The notes below the pieces were generated by a model. That model had not been told where the DNA came from. It did no database searches and worked only from the letters and a program-made list of their open reading frames with translations. Made by a program: the position numbers and the translations under genes. Below, one piece after another: positions 7,240 to 14,883 of a stretch of 31,232 nucleotides of DNA; position 1 is the stretch's first letter, and each line of letters starts with the position of its first letter. The stretch comes from an uncultured Bacilli bacterium (GTDB lineage Bacteria > Bacillota_I > Bacilli_A > RF39 > UBA660), in assembly GCA_934090595.1 (NCBI GenBank), contig CAKOJO010000009.1, positions 1-31,232 of the forward strand, written 5' to 3'.

Positions 7240-8903
7240 AGGTCATTAACATCCTTATGTAATATAATATAATCAATTGCTTTATCACTTGCTAATTGAT
7301 CATTTGATACGCACTTATCAATTAAGAAGTTTTTAATTTCAAAGTTATTATTATTTGCTTTTTCTAATTCATTTAATAATTCATCAAATGTTTCACAAAT
7401 TGGTCCAGGTGCAACTTTCTTAACAGGTCTATGAACTCCTCTTGTAGCAGAGTATGTTGCTAAATCATATGTATAGAAAATAACAGGTCTTTTAAGAAGT
7501 AAGAAATCATAGAAACAAGACGAATAATCAGTTACTAATATATCTGTTATATAAAAAGTATCATTAAGACTATAATTAGATATATCAAATATATATTTTT
7601 TATTTTCTTCAGTTAAAGGTAACTCTTCAGTTAAAAAATGATGTCTAGAAAATAGTATTATTGCATTATTTTTCTTACAGAAATCAGACAATCTATCAAA
7701 GTCTAGTTTTGAATAATCATAATAAGCATTATATTGATTGCTACCTCTGTAAGTTGGAGCAAAGTTTATAATTTTTTTGCCCTTAAATTCAGGATGATCA
7801 CTATATAATTTTTCTTTTGCTTTATCTTGAACATCTTTATCTAGGAAATGTTCAAGTCTAGGCATTCCGGTTGCAAGAAGTGATTCTTTTTCAATACCCC
7901 AAACTTCAGAATATATTTCTTTTAAATTATTATTTCCTACTAATCCATATGTGTATTTTCTGTGACAAGATTCAACTGGGTGAGGGGAACCATCTATTCC
8001 AAATCTTCCAAAGCCCACTAGCTTAAATCCAAACCCAGCATGCCATACTTGAGTAAGAGTAGTTTTTTTATTTAAGTTTAAAAACGAGAACACTGGTACA
8101 TAATCATCCACAAATATGTAATCTTGTTTTGCAATCTTTGTAATTGTGACAAGCCAAGAGAATGGATTTTGCATCTTAGATTTAAATATATTTCTAAAAC
8201 TATAACTTATTTTATATTCTTTATCTAATCCTCTTTCTTTCATTCTTGTATCAATTGCTTTTAAGTTGTCCATTATACATTCTCTATTTTCAGACATAAA
8301 CAATATTCTTTTACCATTTTTTGGTAATATTCTTGATATAACTTGGTAATAAGCATTAAGTAATTTTTTTGCTACTCTTATTGATATTTTATGAATAAAA
8401 CTTTTAAGAGACCTAGCATTTCTAACTTCAGACCATTGTCTTTTATAAGGATTAAAGTTTTTCCTATAATATAAAGAATGCATAGATAAAGAATATGACT
8501 CAATCATATTTTCTTGATCAATTTTTTTACATATATTAAAAAATAATACATAAGCATAAAATTTTCCAGTATATGGGAATGCCTTAGAAAATTCTTCAAT
8601 ATGAAATAATATATCATCAGATATTTTAGGAACATTATCTAGATCGTTATCATATATAAAAGTCCATTTTCCTCGATCTAAAAGTTGTCTTCCTTCCGCA
8701 ATTGTTATGTTTATTTTTGATCTATATTTATTATTTTCTAACTTTTTTGTTTCCAAAATATGTTGCTTTTTAATTTCTAACTCTTCAGTTGTTTTATTTC
8801 TTCTGGTTTGTACAATTGATAGTTCAACATCTTTGTTACTTTCAAACTCTATAAATAAATACGTTCTTCTCCAGAATATATTTGTTATTGTTACTTCATT
8901 CAT
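7236..8903 (-). CDS. CDP-glycerol glycerophosphotransferase family polymerase (TagF/TarL-like)
   Basis: 555-aa teichoic-acid polymerase-type protein. The first ~180 residues are an accessory, beta-rich and then basic region; the GT-B part carries TLTQVWHAGFGFKLVGFGRFG, LLATGMPRLEHFL, IINFAPTYRG, ILFSRHHFL and ILVTDYSSCFYDFLLLKRPVIFYTYDL, all family hallmarks. In the N-terminus two ATGs are in frame; AGAGGT at 8911-8916 is 7 nt from the one at 8903 and 1 nt from that at 8909, so I choose 8903. It is first in a two-gene leftward operon with the TagB-like gene. Divergence from a TarI-like gene suggests the monomer may be a CDP-alditol made by the facing genes. Confidence 0.9.
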   Translation of the reverse strand: MNEVTITNIFWRRTYLFIEFESNKDVELSIVQTRRNKTTEELEIKKQHILETKKLENNKYRSKINITIAEGRQLLDRGKWTFIYDNDLDNVPKISDDILFHIEEFSKAFPYTGKFYAYVLFFNICKKIDQENMIESYSLSMHSLYYRKNFNPYKRQWSEVRNARSLKSFIHKISIRVAKKLLNAYYQVISRILPKNGKRILFMSENRECIMDNLKAIDTRMKERGLDKEYKISYSFRNIFKSKMQNPFSWLVTITKIAKQDYIFVDDYVPVFSFLNLNKKTTLTQVWHAGFGFKLVGFGRFGIDGSPHPVESCHRKYTYGLVGNNNLKEIYSEVWGIEKESLLATGMPRLEHFLDKDVQDKAKEKLYSDHPEFKGKKIINFAPTYRGSNQYNAYYDYSKLDFDRLSDFCKKNNAIILFSRHHFLTEELPLTEENKKYIFDISNYSLNDTFYITDILVTDYSSCFYDFLLLKRPVIFYTYDLATYSATRGVHRPVKKVAPGPICETFDELLNELEKANNNNFEIKNFLIDKCVSNDQLASDKAIDYIILHKDVNDL

Positions 8904-8937
8904 TTTCATTACCTCTTTCTTTAATTGTATATAAATA

Positions 8938-8966
8938 ATTATAGAGTAAATAAGTCAAAAGTTCAA
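8938..8966 (-). promoter_or_regulatory. Promoter of the leftward TagF/TagB-like operon
   Basis: On the minus strand TTGAAC (8966-8961), exactly 17 nt, then perfect TATAAT (8943-8938). It faces away from the promoter at 9006-9034. Confidence 0.75.
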
Positions 8967-8980
8967 CATTTATAGGTAAA

Positions 8981-8999
8981 AAGGTGTCAAAACACCCTT
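8981..8999. promoter_or_regulatory. Inverted repeat between divergent promoters
   Basis: GGTGT (8983-8987), CAAA, ACACC (8992-8996), extended by AA/TT with a bulged C. It lies 15 nt outside the leftward -35 and 7 nt before the rightward -35, where a shared operator would sit. No T-run follows, so it is not a normal terminator. The role is a guess. Confidence 0.35.
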
Positions 9000-9005
9000 A
9001 AAATG

Positions 9006-9034
9006 TTGCAATAGCAATGGTTTAGTGCTAGAAT
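9006..9034 (+). promoter_or_regulatory. Promoter of the tarI-like/gatZ-like/gatD-like operon
   Basis: TTGCAA (9006-9011), 17-nt spacer, TAGAAT (9029-9034). The predicted start near 9041 leaves only about 13 nt before ATG 9054, just enough for GGAGG at 9045-9049. Confidence 0.7.
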
Positions 9035-9053
9035 GTAAGTGTATGGAGGTAAT

Positions 9054-9803
9054 ATGAACACAATAATATTAACAATGGGTGGCAGTGGAACACGCTTTGG
9101 AGCAGATATTCCAAAACAATTCACATTAATTGATGATGTTCCAATATTTGCTTACCTATTAAAGAAAATTAATGATAGTAACATTATTGATAAAATTGTT
9201 ATTGTTACAAATGGTGACTTTGTTGACTACACAAAAGAATGGGTAGAAAAGATTAATGCTAATAAAGTTTACAACGTAGTAGTGGGAGGTTCTTCACGTT
9301 CCGAATCAGTATTTAATGGTTTAAAATGTGTAAAAGAATATGCAAACGATAATGATATTGTTTTAATTCATGATGCAACGCATCCATATTTTGATTATGA
9401 AGGTACTGAAAAAGTAGTTGAAGCAATTGACCTTTATGAAGCAGCATCACTTGTTTCCTGTGAATATGATACAGTATATCTACAGGACGAACATACCAAT
9501 TTTATAGAAAGTGAAATACCTAAAAAGAAAGTAGTAGTAGGTGCTTCACCAGAAGGATTTAAATTTGGCAAAATATATGAAATATATGCTAATACACCTT
9601 ATGAAGAGTTGGAATATATGTCTTCAGCAGGAGTACTTGCTATAGAAAATAATATGAAATTAAAAGCAATACCTACAAGTATATTAAATATTAAAATTAC
9701 ATATCCTGAAGATATGAAATTATTTTTAGAATTATTTGGTACATATTTCTTTAAAGAAGAACAAAAAAATATAAAAAAATTAATTAAGAAGGAAGGTAAT
9801 TAA
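9054..9803 (+). CDS. IspD/TarI-family cytidylyltransferase (alditol- or sugar-phosphate type)
   Basis: 249-aa nucleotidyltransferase that should join CMP from CTP to a phosphorylated alcohol. The nucleotide-binding start MNTIILTMGGSGTRFGADIPKQF fits the family, with a Met in place of the usual Ala before GG; VVGGSSRSESVFNGL, DIVLIHDATHPYFDYE and the C-terminal LNIKITYPEDMKLFLELF are also conserved. The frame opens at GTG 9039, but GGAGG at 9045-9049 selects ATG 9054. IspD (isoprenoid pathway) and TarI (ribitol 5-phosphate) share these motifs. The setting beside TagF-like polymerases and a polyol-phosphate dehydrogenase argues for a TarI-type role, i.e. making a CDP-alditol. I infer hexitol phosphate as substrate from the next two genes. 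Confidence 0.88.
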   Translation: MNTIILTMGGSGTRFGADIPKQFTLIDDVPIFAYLLKKINDSNIIDKIVIVTNGDFVDYTKEWVEKINANKVYNVVVGGSSRSESVFNGLKCVKEYANDNDIVLIHDATHPYFDYEGTEKVVEAIDLYEAASLVSCEYDTVYLQDEHTNFIESEIPKKKVVVGASPEGFKFGKIYEIYANTPYEELEYMSSAGVLAIENNMKLKAIPTSILNIKITYPEDMKLFLELFGTYFFKEEQKNIKKLIKKEGN

Positions 9804-9804
9804 A

Positions 9805-11136
9805 ATGAAAAATCCATTATTGGAAATGATTGAAAAAAGAAAATGTAATATTAATAGTGCTATACCATCATATTGTAGTGCAAACAAATTTGTAATTGAA
9901 GCAATTCTTGAACAAGGAAAAAGATTTGAAGATCCAGTTTTAATTGAATCTACTAGTAACCAAGTTAATCAATTTGGTGGTTATTTAGGAATGGTTCCTG
10001 CCGAATTTAAAGATTTTGTATATGAAATTGCCGACAAAATTGGTTTTGATAAAAATAAAATTATCTTAGGAGGAGATCACTTAGGACCTCAACCATGGCA
10101 AGATTTAAATGAGGAAGAAGCGATGAAAAATTCAATAGAACTAGTAAGACAATGCGTTTTAGCAGGATATACTAAAATTCATTTAGATACTAGTATGAGA
10201 GTAGCAGACGATGATAAAAATGTTCGTTTAAGCGATGAAATAATTGCTAAAAGAGGAGCATTGATGCTAAAAGCTGCTGAAGAAGCATATGAAGAACTAT
10301 TAAAAGAAAATAAAGATGCAGTGCATCCAGTATACGTAATTGGTAGTGAAGTTCCAATCCCAGGTGGAATTCAAAACGACTCAGAAGGCTTAGAAGTAAC
10401 TTCTCCTCATGATTTTAAATCCACTGTTGATACTTATAAAAAAGTATTCGAAGAAATGGGTCTTGGAAAAGAATGGGAAAATGTAATCGCGGTAGTAGTA
10501 CAACCAGGTGTTGAATTTGGTGATGATGAAATAGATCATTACGATAGATTAGCAGCTAGATACTTAGTTGCAGAATTAAAAAATTATCCTAACTTAGTAT
10601 TCGAAGGTCATTCTACTGATTATCAAACACCAGATAAGTTAAAAGAAATGGCTGAAGATGGAATAGCTATCTTAAAAGTTGGACCAGCTCTTACTTTTGC
10701 ACTTCGTGAAGCATTATTTGCACTTAGTATGATTGAAAAAGAATTGATAAAAGATGAAAGTAAAAGAGCTAATTTTATTGAAGTATTAGACAAAGAAATG
10801 GTAGATAATCCTAAAGATTGGATTAAATACTACAAAGGTACAGAAGATGAAATTAAAATAGCTAGGAAATATAGTTTTTCTGATAGATGTAGGTATTATT
10901 TCAGTAGACCTAACGTAGTAAATGCTATTGAAAAGTTATTTGAAAACTTAGAAGGAGTAAAAATACCATTATCAATGATTCATCAATATCTACCTATACA
11001 ATACATTAAAATACGTGATGGTAGATTAGAAAATAATCCTAGAGCATTAGTAAAAGATAATATTGTATTACTTGTAGAAGATTATAATTATGCAACTAAA
11101 CATAATTATATGATTAGCAGTATCTTTGTAAAATAG
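9805..11136 (+). CDS. GatZ/KbaZ-family protein (tagatose-bisphosphate aldolase accessory subunit family)
   Basis: 443 aa, recognisably collinear with E. coli GatZ over its whole length: LIESTSNQVNQFGGYLGM (47-63), IILGGDHLGPQPW (86-98), KIHLDTSM (124-131), VIGSEVPIPGG (178-188), VVQPGVEF (231-238), EGHSTDYQT (267-275) and LKVGPALTFALREALFAL (from 290). GatZ is a TIM-barrel protein needed for full activity of the aldolase GatY; no GatY-like gene is present in this window. Some GatZ/KbaZ-type proteins have been reported to act on their own as 4-epimerases of fructose or fructose 6-phosphate. Here it starts 1 nt after the TarI-like stop and is 8 nt before a GatD-like gene, so a tagatose 6-phosphate-forming role is plausible but inferred. 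Confidence 0.9.
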   Translation: MKNPLLEMIEKRKCNINSAIPSYCSANKFVIEAILEQGKRFEDPVLIESTSNQVNQFGGYLGMVPAEFKDFVYEIADKIGFDKNKIILGGDHLGPQPWQDLNEEEAMKNSIELVRQCVLAGYTKIHLDTSMRVADDDKNVRLSDEIIAKRGALMLKAAEEAYEELLKENKDAVHPVYVIGSEVPIPGGIQNDSEGLEVTSPHDFKSTVDTYKKVFEEMGLGKEWENVIAVVVQPGVEFGDDEIDHYDRLAARYLVAELKNYPNLVFEGHSTDYQTPDKLKEMAEDGIAILKVGPALTFALREALFALSMIEKELIKDESKRANFIEVLDKEMVDNPKDWIKYYKGTEDEIKIARKYSFSDRCRYYFSRPNVVNAIEKLFENLEGVKIPLSMIHQYLPIQYIKIRDGRLENNPRALVKDNIVLLVEDYNYATKHNYMISSIFVK

Positions 11137-11144
11137 GAGGTTTT

Positions 11145-12200
11145 ATGAAAGCAGCAGTATTACACGGTAAAGATGATATAAGATATGAAGAAGTAGAAGA
11201 TTTAAAAGTAGAAAAAGATAAAGTTAAAGTAAATGTTAAAGCATGTGGAATTTGTCGTTCAGATGTTCCACGTGTTTTAAATGGTACTGCTCATTATTTT
11301 CCTATAATACTAGGTCATGAATTCTCTGGAGTAGTTACTGAAATAGGCGAAGGAGTTACTGATTTAGAGGTAGGAGATCATGTGGCTGGTGTACCTTTAA
11401 TACCATGCTTTAAATGTGATGATTGCTTAAATGGTAATTATTCATTATGTAAACATTATAGTTTTATTGGTTCAAGAGAACCAGGTGCTTATGCTGAATA
11501 TATAGTGGTGCCAAAAGAAAACTTGGTTAAAATAGATAAAAGTATTTCTTTTGAACAAGGTGCATTATTTGAACCATCTACAGTAGCATTACATGCTTAT
11601 AAACTAGTTAATTTTAACAAAGAAAAGGCAAAAAATGTTGCAATATTAGGATTTGGAACAATTGGATCATTTGCTTTGCAATGGGCAAGAATACTTGGCG
11701 CTAAAAACATAGTAGTTTTTGGAATAGATGATGAAAGATTAAAACTAGCTTTAGAACTTGGAGCGACTTTTGTTGTTAATACCACAAAAGAAAACTTTTT
11801 AGAAGAAGCAATGAAATTAACCGATAATAAAGGATATGATTATGTTTTTGAAACAGCAGGAGTAACTGATACAATGAAATATAGTTTTCACTTAGCAAGT
11901 AATAAAGCTGATATATGTTTTATAGGAACTCCTACTAAAGATATTACATTCACCTGGAAAGAATGGGAACTAATGAATAGAAAAGAATTTAATTTAACTG
12001 GTTCATGGATGAGTTATTCATCACCATTTCCTGGTGATGAATGGACTATGACTGCTTCTTGCTTCGCAGATGGTAGTTTAAAATATGATCCAAGCATTTT
12101 ATATAAAATATTACCTTTAAAACAAGCAAAAGAAGCATTTGAACTTTTTAAAACTCCTGGTCAAGTTGAAGGAAGAATAGTTTTTAAAACTGAAGAATAA
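11145..12200 (+). CDS. Zinc-dependent polyol-phosphate dehydrogenase (galactitol-1-phosphate 5-dehydrogenase, GatD-like)
   Basis: 351-aa medium-chain dehydrogenase. Catalytic zinc site: ACGICRSDVPR (Cys near residue 38) and ILGHEFSG; structural zinc site: four Cys in CFKCDDCLNGNYSLC; Rossmann motif GFGTIGSFALQWARILGAKNIVVFG. HYFPIILGHEFSG, GVPLIPCFKCDDC, FIGSREPGAYAEYIVV and GSWMSYSSPFPGDEWTM match GatD closely and do not resemble TarJ. GatD interconverts galactitol 1-phosphate and tagatose 6-phosphate with NAD(H). AGGAGG directly precedes the ATG. In a teichoic-acid locus the reaction would run towards the alditol phosphate, feeding the cytidylyltransferase; this direction is inferred. Confidence 0.9.
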   Translation: MKAAVLHGKDDIRYEEVEDLKVEKDKVKVNVKACGICRSDVPRVLNGTAHYFPIILGHEFSGVVTEIGEGVTDLEVGDHVAGVPLIPCFKCDDCLNGNYSLCKHYSFIGSREPGAYAEYIVVPKENLVKIDKSISFEQGALFEPSTVALHAYKLVNFNKEKAKNVAILGFGTIGSFALQWARILGAKNIVVFGIDDERLKLALELGATFVVNTTKENFLEEAMKLTDNKGYDYVFETAGVTDTMKYSFHLASNKADICFIGTPTKDITFTWKEWELMNRKEFNLTGSWMSYSSPFPGDEWTMTASCFADGSLKYDPSILYKILPLKQAKEAFELFKTPGQVEGRIVFKTEE

Positions 12201-12201
12201 A

Positions 12202-13239
12202 ATGAAAAAACTAAGTAAATTATATGAATTAGAAAAAGAAGACAATACTACTAGAGTATACTTCTTTGATAATTTAAAATATGTACTTATTCTATTAGTT
12301 ATATTAGGGCATTTGTTTGAGATTTATTATGATAAGTCGCATGTTATGAAGGCTGGATTTAATTTTATTTATCTCTTTCATATGCCTCTTTTTATTTGGA
12401 TAAGTGGATATTTCTCTAAAAAGTTCAAACCAGAAAAAATATTAAATTTCTTTTTACTTTGCTTTTTATCATTATTTTTAATAAGAATTCTAGAATCATT
12501 AGTTTTAAATAAACCATTTAATTATAATTTCTTATCGTTTCAATCAGCTTCATGGTATTTATTTGCATTAGCTCTTTATAATATTTCATTGCCTATTATT
12601 AAAAACTTTAAAAAACAATATGTAATAACATTCTCAGTACTATTTGCACTTTATGTAGGATATGTTGTTAGTGTTAAAGATTTATTTATAGCTTCAAGAA
12701 CAATAGTATTTTATCCATTCTTTCTATTAGGATATTATTCAACAATTGAAGATGTCAAAAAACTAGTCAAACCAAAATATTTTTTAGTTAGTTTACTTGG
12801 AGTAATCACTATTTTCTTATTGTTTTATTTCTTTAAAGATTTATATGCATTAAGAGGATTATTTACTGGTAGAAATAGTTATAAAACAGTGTTTGGTGAT
12901 TACTATATATACGGAGGATTTATTCGTCTTATATATTATATAGTATCTTTAATTACAATGATTATGATTATGAATATAGTACCTAAATGTAAAATGCTTT
13001 TGTCAAAATATGGCGCTAGAACACTACAGATATATATTCTTCAGATGTTTGTTTTATTCTTTATAAAAAACACTAGTATAAAAACTTATTTAGAAACATT
13101 AGGAATCTTTTTACCTATTTGTTTATTAATTCTTGCTTTTTTCTTATCAATATTATTAGGAAACAATATTTTCAGCAAACCATTTAATTATATATCTTCT
13201 TTAAAATGGAAATTTCTAAAAGTAGAGGATAATCAGTAG
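12202..13239 (+). CDS. Membrane acyltransferase (acyltransferase-3 / fucose 4-O-acetylase-like)
   Basis: 345-aa multi-pass membrane protein with about ten hydrophobic helices. The N-terminal motif YFFDNLKYVLILLVILGHLFEIYY, with the conserved GH, and FHMPLFIWISGYF are typical of acyltransferase-3 family enzymes of the fucose-4-O-acetylase type, which transfer acetyl or another acyl group to sugars of surface polymers. ATG 12202 comes 1 nt after the gatD-like stop and lacks a strong ribosome site, so translation is probably coupled. It belongs to the rightward precursor operon and likely O-acylates the wall polymer or a linkage sugar; the target is not readable. Confidence 0.82.
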   Translation: MKKLSKLYELEKEDNTTRVYFFDNLKYVLILLVILGHLFEIYYDKSHVMKAGFNFIYLFHMPLFIWISGYFSKKFKPEKILNFFLLCFLSLFLIRILESLVLNKPFNYNFLSFQSASWYLFALALYNISLPIIKNFKKQYVITFSVLFALYVGYVVSVKDLFIASRTIVFYPFFLLGYYSTIEDVKKLVKPKYFLVSLLGVITIFLLFYFFKDLYALRGLFTGRNSYKTVFGDYYIYGGFIRLIYYIVSLITMIMIMNIVPKCKMLLSKYGARTLQIYILQMFVLFFIKNTSIKTYLETLGIFLPICLLILAFFLSILLGNNIFSKPFNYISSLKWKFLKVEDNQ

Positions 13240-13259
13240 TATATTTATTGAAAAATATA

Positions 13260-13268
13260 TGATATAAT
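13260..13268 (+). promoter_or_regulatory. Extended -10 element before tagG
   Basis: TGA-TATAAT (TATAAT at 13263-13268) with no good -35 at 16-18 nt. It is followed by CAGGAGG ten nt before ATG 13291. Could allow separate transcription of tagGH. Confidence 0.45.
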
Positions 13269-13290
13269 TATCTCAGGAGGACTTGATCAT

Positions 13291-14085
13291 ATGATTGAAA
13301 TATTAAAAGAACACATTGCATACAGAAGTCAAATAATAAAACTTGCATGGTTCGATGTAGTAAAAACTTATAAAGGAACAGTATTTGGTTGGATATGGAT
13401 GTTTATAAAACCTCTTATTACTATTTTTGTATATTGGTTCGCATTCACATATGGATTAAAAAGTGGGAAAAGTGTTAATGGTTTTCCATACATAATATGG
13501 CTAATATCTGGTATTATTCCATGGTTTTTCATGAGCGATATTTTATCTGTAGGAATAAATTGTTTAAAAAAGAATTCGTATTTAGTAAATAAAATAAAGT
13601 TTCCACTTTCAGTTATTCCAACATTTGATACTATATCAAAGTTTATTACTCATATCGTATTAATGGGACTATTTACAATAATCTATGCCTTTGGATTTGG
13701 AATAGATATTTATTTCTTACAATTTCCAATTATAATAATATTATTTTTCTTATATTGGAACATCTTCTCTTTGGGTGCATCGTTTTTATCTGCTATTTCA
13801 AGAGACTTCTACAATTTAGTTAAATCATTTACAACCGCAATATTTTGGCTGAGTGGGATAATGTGGCCAATTTCTAATATAAATAATCCAATAATTAACA
13901 CAATATTACTTATAAACCCTGTTACTTTTTTTGCTCAATGCTATAGAAAAGTATTTGTCTATAAAGAATGGATATGGACTGATTCTAAAACATTACTAAT
14001 ATTCGTATTGGTGTTTATATTTACACTATTATTCTCAAAATTTGTGTACTTTAAAACTAAAGATGAGGTAGGTGATGTCATATAG
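13291..14085 (+). CDS. tagG: Teichoic-acid/polysaccharide ABC exporter, permease subunit (TagG-like)
   Basis: 264-aa ABC-2 type permease with six hydrophobic segments. The TagG/Wzm signature is clear: an N-terminal amphipathic stretch YRSQIIKLAWFDVVKTYKGTVFGWIWMFIKPLITIFVYWFAF, then ISGIIPWFFMSDIL, NSYLVNKIKFPLSVIP and a late NPVTFFAQCYRKVF. It flips finished undecaprenyl-linked polymer across the membrane with the ATPase encoded next. AGGAGG 10 nt upstream supports the start; the end overlaps the start region of tagH. Family identity is firm; the polymer exported is inferred from the neighbours. Confidence 0.93.
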   Translation: MIEILKEHIAYRSQIIKLAWFDVVKTYKGTVFGWIWMFIKPLITIFVYWFAFTYGLKSGKSVNGFPYIIWLISGIIPWFFMSDILSVGINCLKKNSYLVNKIKFPLSVIPTFDTISKFITHIVLMGLFTIIYAFGFGIDIYFLQFPIIIILFFLYWNIFSLGASFLSAISRDFYNLVKSFTTAIFWLSGIMWPISNINNPIINTILLINPVTFFAQCYRKVFVYKEWIWTDSKTLLIFVLVFIFTLLFSKFVYFKTKDEVGDVI

Positions 14086-14810
14086 AAACTAACAATAATT
14101 CTGTCGTATTCAATAACGTTGTAAAAGAATACAGACTATACAAAAATGATAAAATGAGATTTCTTAGTATATTTTGTAATGTTCCATTTAAGAAAAAAGT
14201 TGCGACTGATCATGTTTCATTTACTATAAAAAGAGGACAAACAGTTGCTTTGATTGGTTCAAACGGAAGTGGTAAGAGTACAATACTAAAAATGATTACA
14301 GGAGTTAGTAAACCCACGTCCGGAACAATAGAAGTAAATGGAAGAATTAATGCCTTATTGGAACTTACTGCAGGCTTTAATCAAGAATGTACAGGAAGAG
14401 AAAATATTTATATAAAATGTAGTATACTAAATATGCAACCTGAAGAAATAAGAGCTATAGAGCAAGACATAATTGACTTTGCAGATATTGGTGACTATCT
14501 AGATCAACCAGTAAAAATGTATTCAAGTGGTATGAAAGCAAGACTTGGTTTTGCAATTTCTGTTCATATAATTCCTGACATCTTAATAGTGGACGAAGTT
14601 CTTAGTGTTGGGGATAAAGAATTTAAAAATAAATGCTTATCTAAAGTTAAAGAACTAATATTCAATGATAATATAACTGTCCTTTTTGTAACTCATTCGA
14701 TGCAAATGGCAAGAGAATTCTGTACAAGAGGAATAGTATTAAAAAAAGGAAAACTATTATTTGATGGAGATATAGATGACGCAATTAAGTATTATGAAAC
14801 TAAATATTAG
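14082..14810 (+). CDS. tagH: Teichoic-acid/polysaccharide ABC exporter, ATPase subunit (TagH-like), start disturbed
   Basis: ABC ATPase with Walker A GSNGSGKST, signature YSSGMKARLGFA, Walker B ILIVDEVLSVGD and the H-loop VTHSMQ. The first in-frame ATG is 14154, but the same frame upstream reads ETNNNSVVFNNVVKEYRLYKNDK, the expected first strand and adenine-stacking Tyr of TagH/Wzt proteins. A product starting at 14154 would lack them. In this frame the only start-like codon is ATA 14082, 6 nt after AGGTGA. A good ATG at 14075 is one base out of frame; removing A14084 would give MSYETNNNSVVF and still leave a stop for tagG. Either an unusual start or a one-base frameshift (real or sequencing) is present. 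From 14082 the product is 242 aa, the normal length. Confidence 0.88.
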   Translation: METNNNSVVFNNVVKEYRLYKNDKMRFLSIFCNVPFKKKVATDHVSFTIKRGQTVALIGSNGSGKSTILKMITGVSKPTSGTIEVNGRINALLELTAGFNQECTGRENIYIKCSILNMQPEEIRAIEQDIIDFADIGDYLDQPVKMYSSGMKARLGFAISVHIIPDILIVDEVLSVGDKEFKNKCLSKVKELIFNDNITVLFVTHSMQMAREFCTRGIVLKKGKLLFDGDIDDAIKYYETKY

Positions 14811-14834
14811 TTTAACTTTAATTAGTTTTAGTAT

Positions 14835-14863
14835 TTTATAGTATATTTGTTTTGTGATATAAT
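14835..14863 (+). promoter_or_regulatory. Promoter of the Dlt-like operon
   Basis: TTTATA (14835-14840), 17-nt spacer, TATAAT (14858-14863) with extended TGA at 14855-14857. It gives the adenylation-carrier-MBOAT-PPTase genes their own transcript. Confidence 0.7.
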
Positions 14864-14883
14864 AATTCTAAATGGAGGTTTTT

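Noticed and set aside
11145..12200. TarJ (ribulose-5-phosphate reductase) as identity of the dehydrogenase
   Set aside because: The sequence follows GatD (four-Cys structural zinc loop, HYFPIILGHEFSG, GSWMSYSSPFPGDEW), not TarJ.
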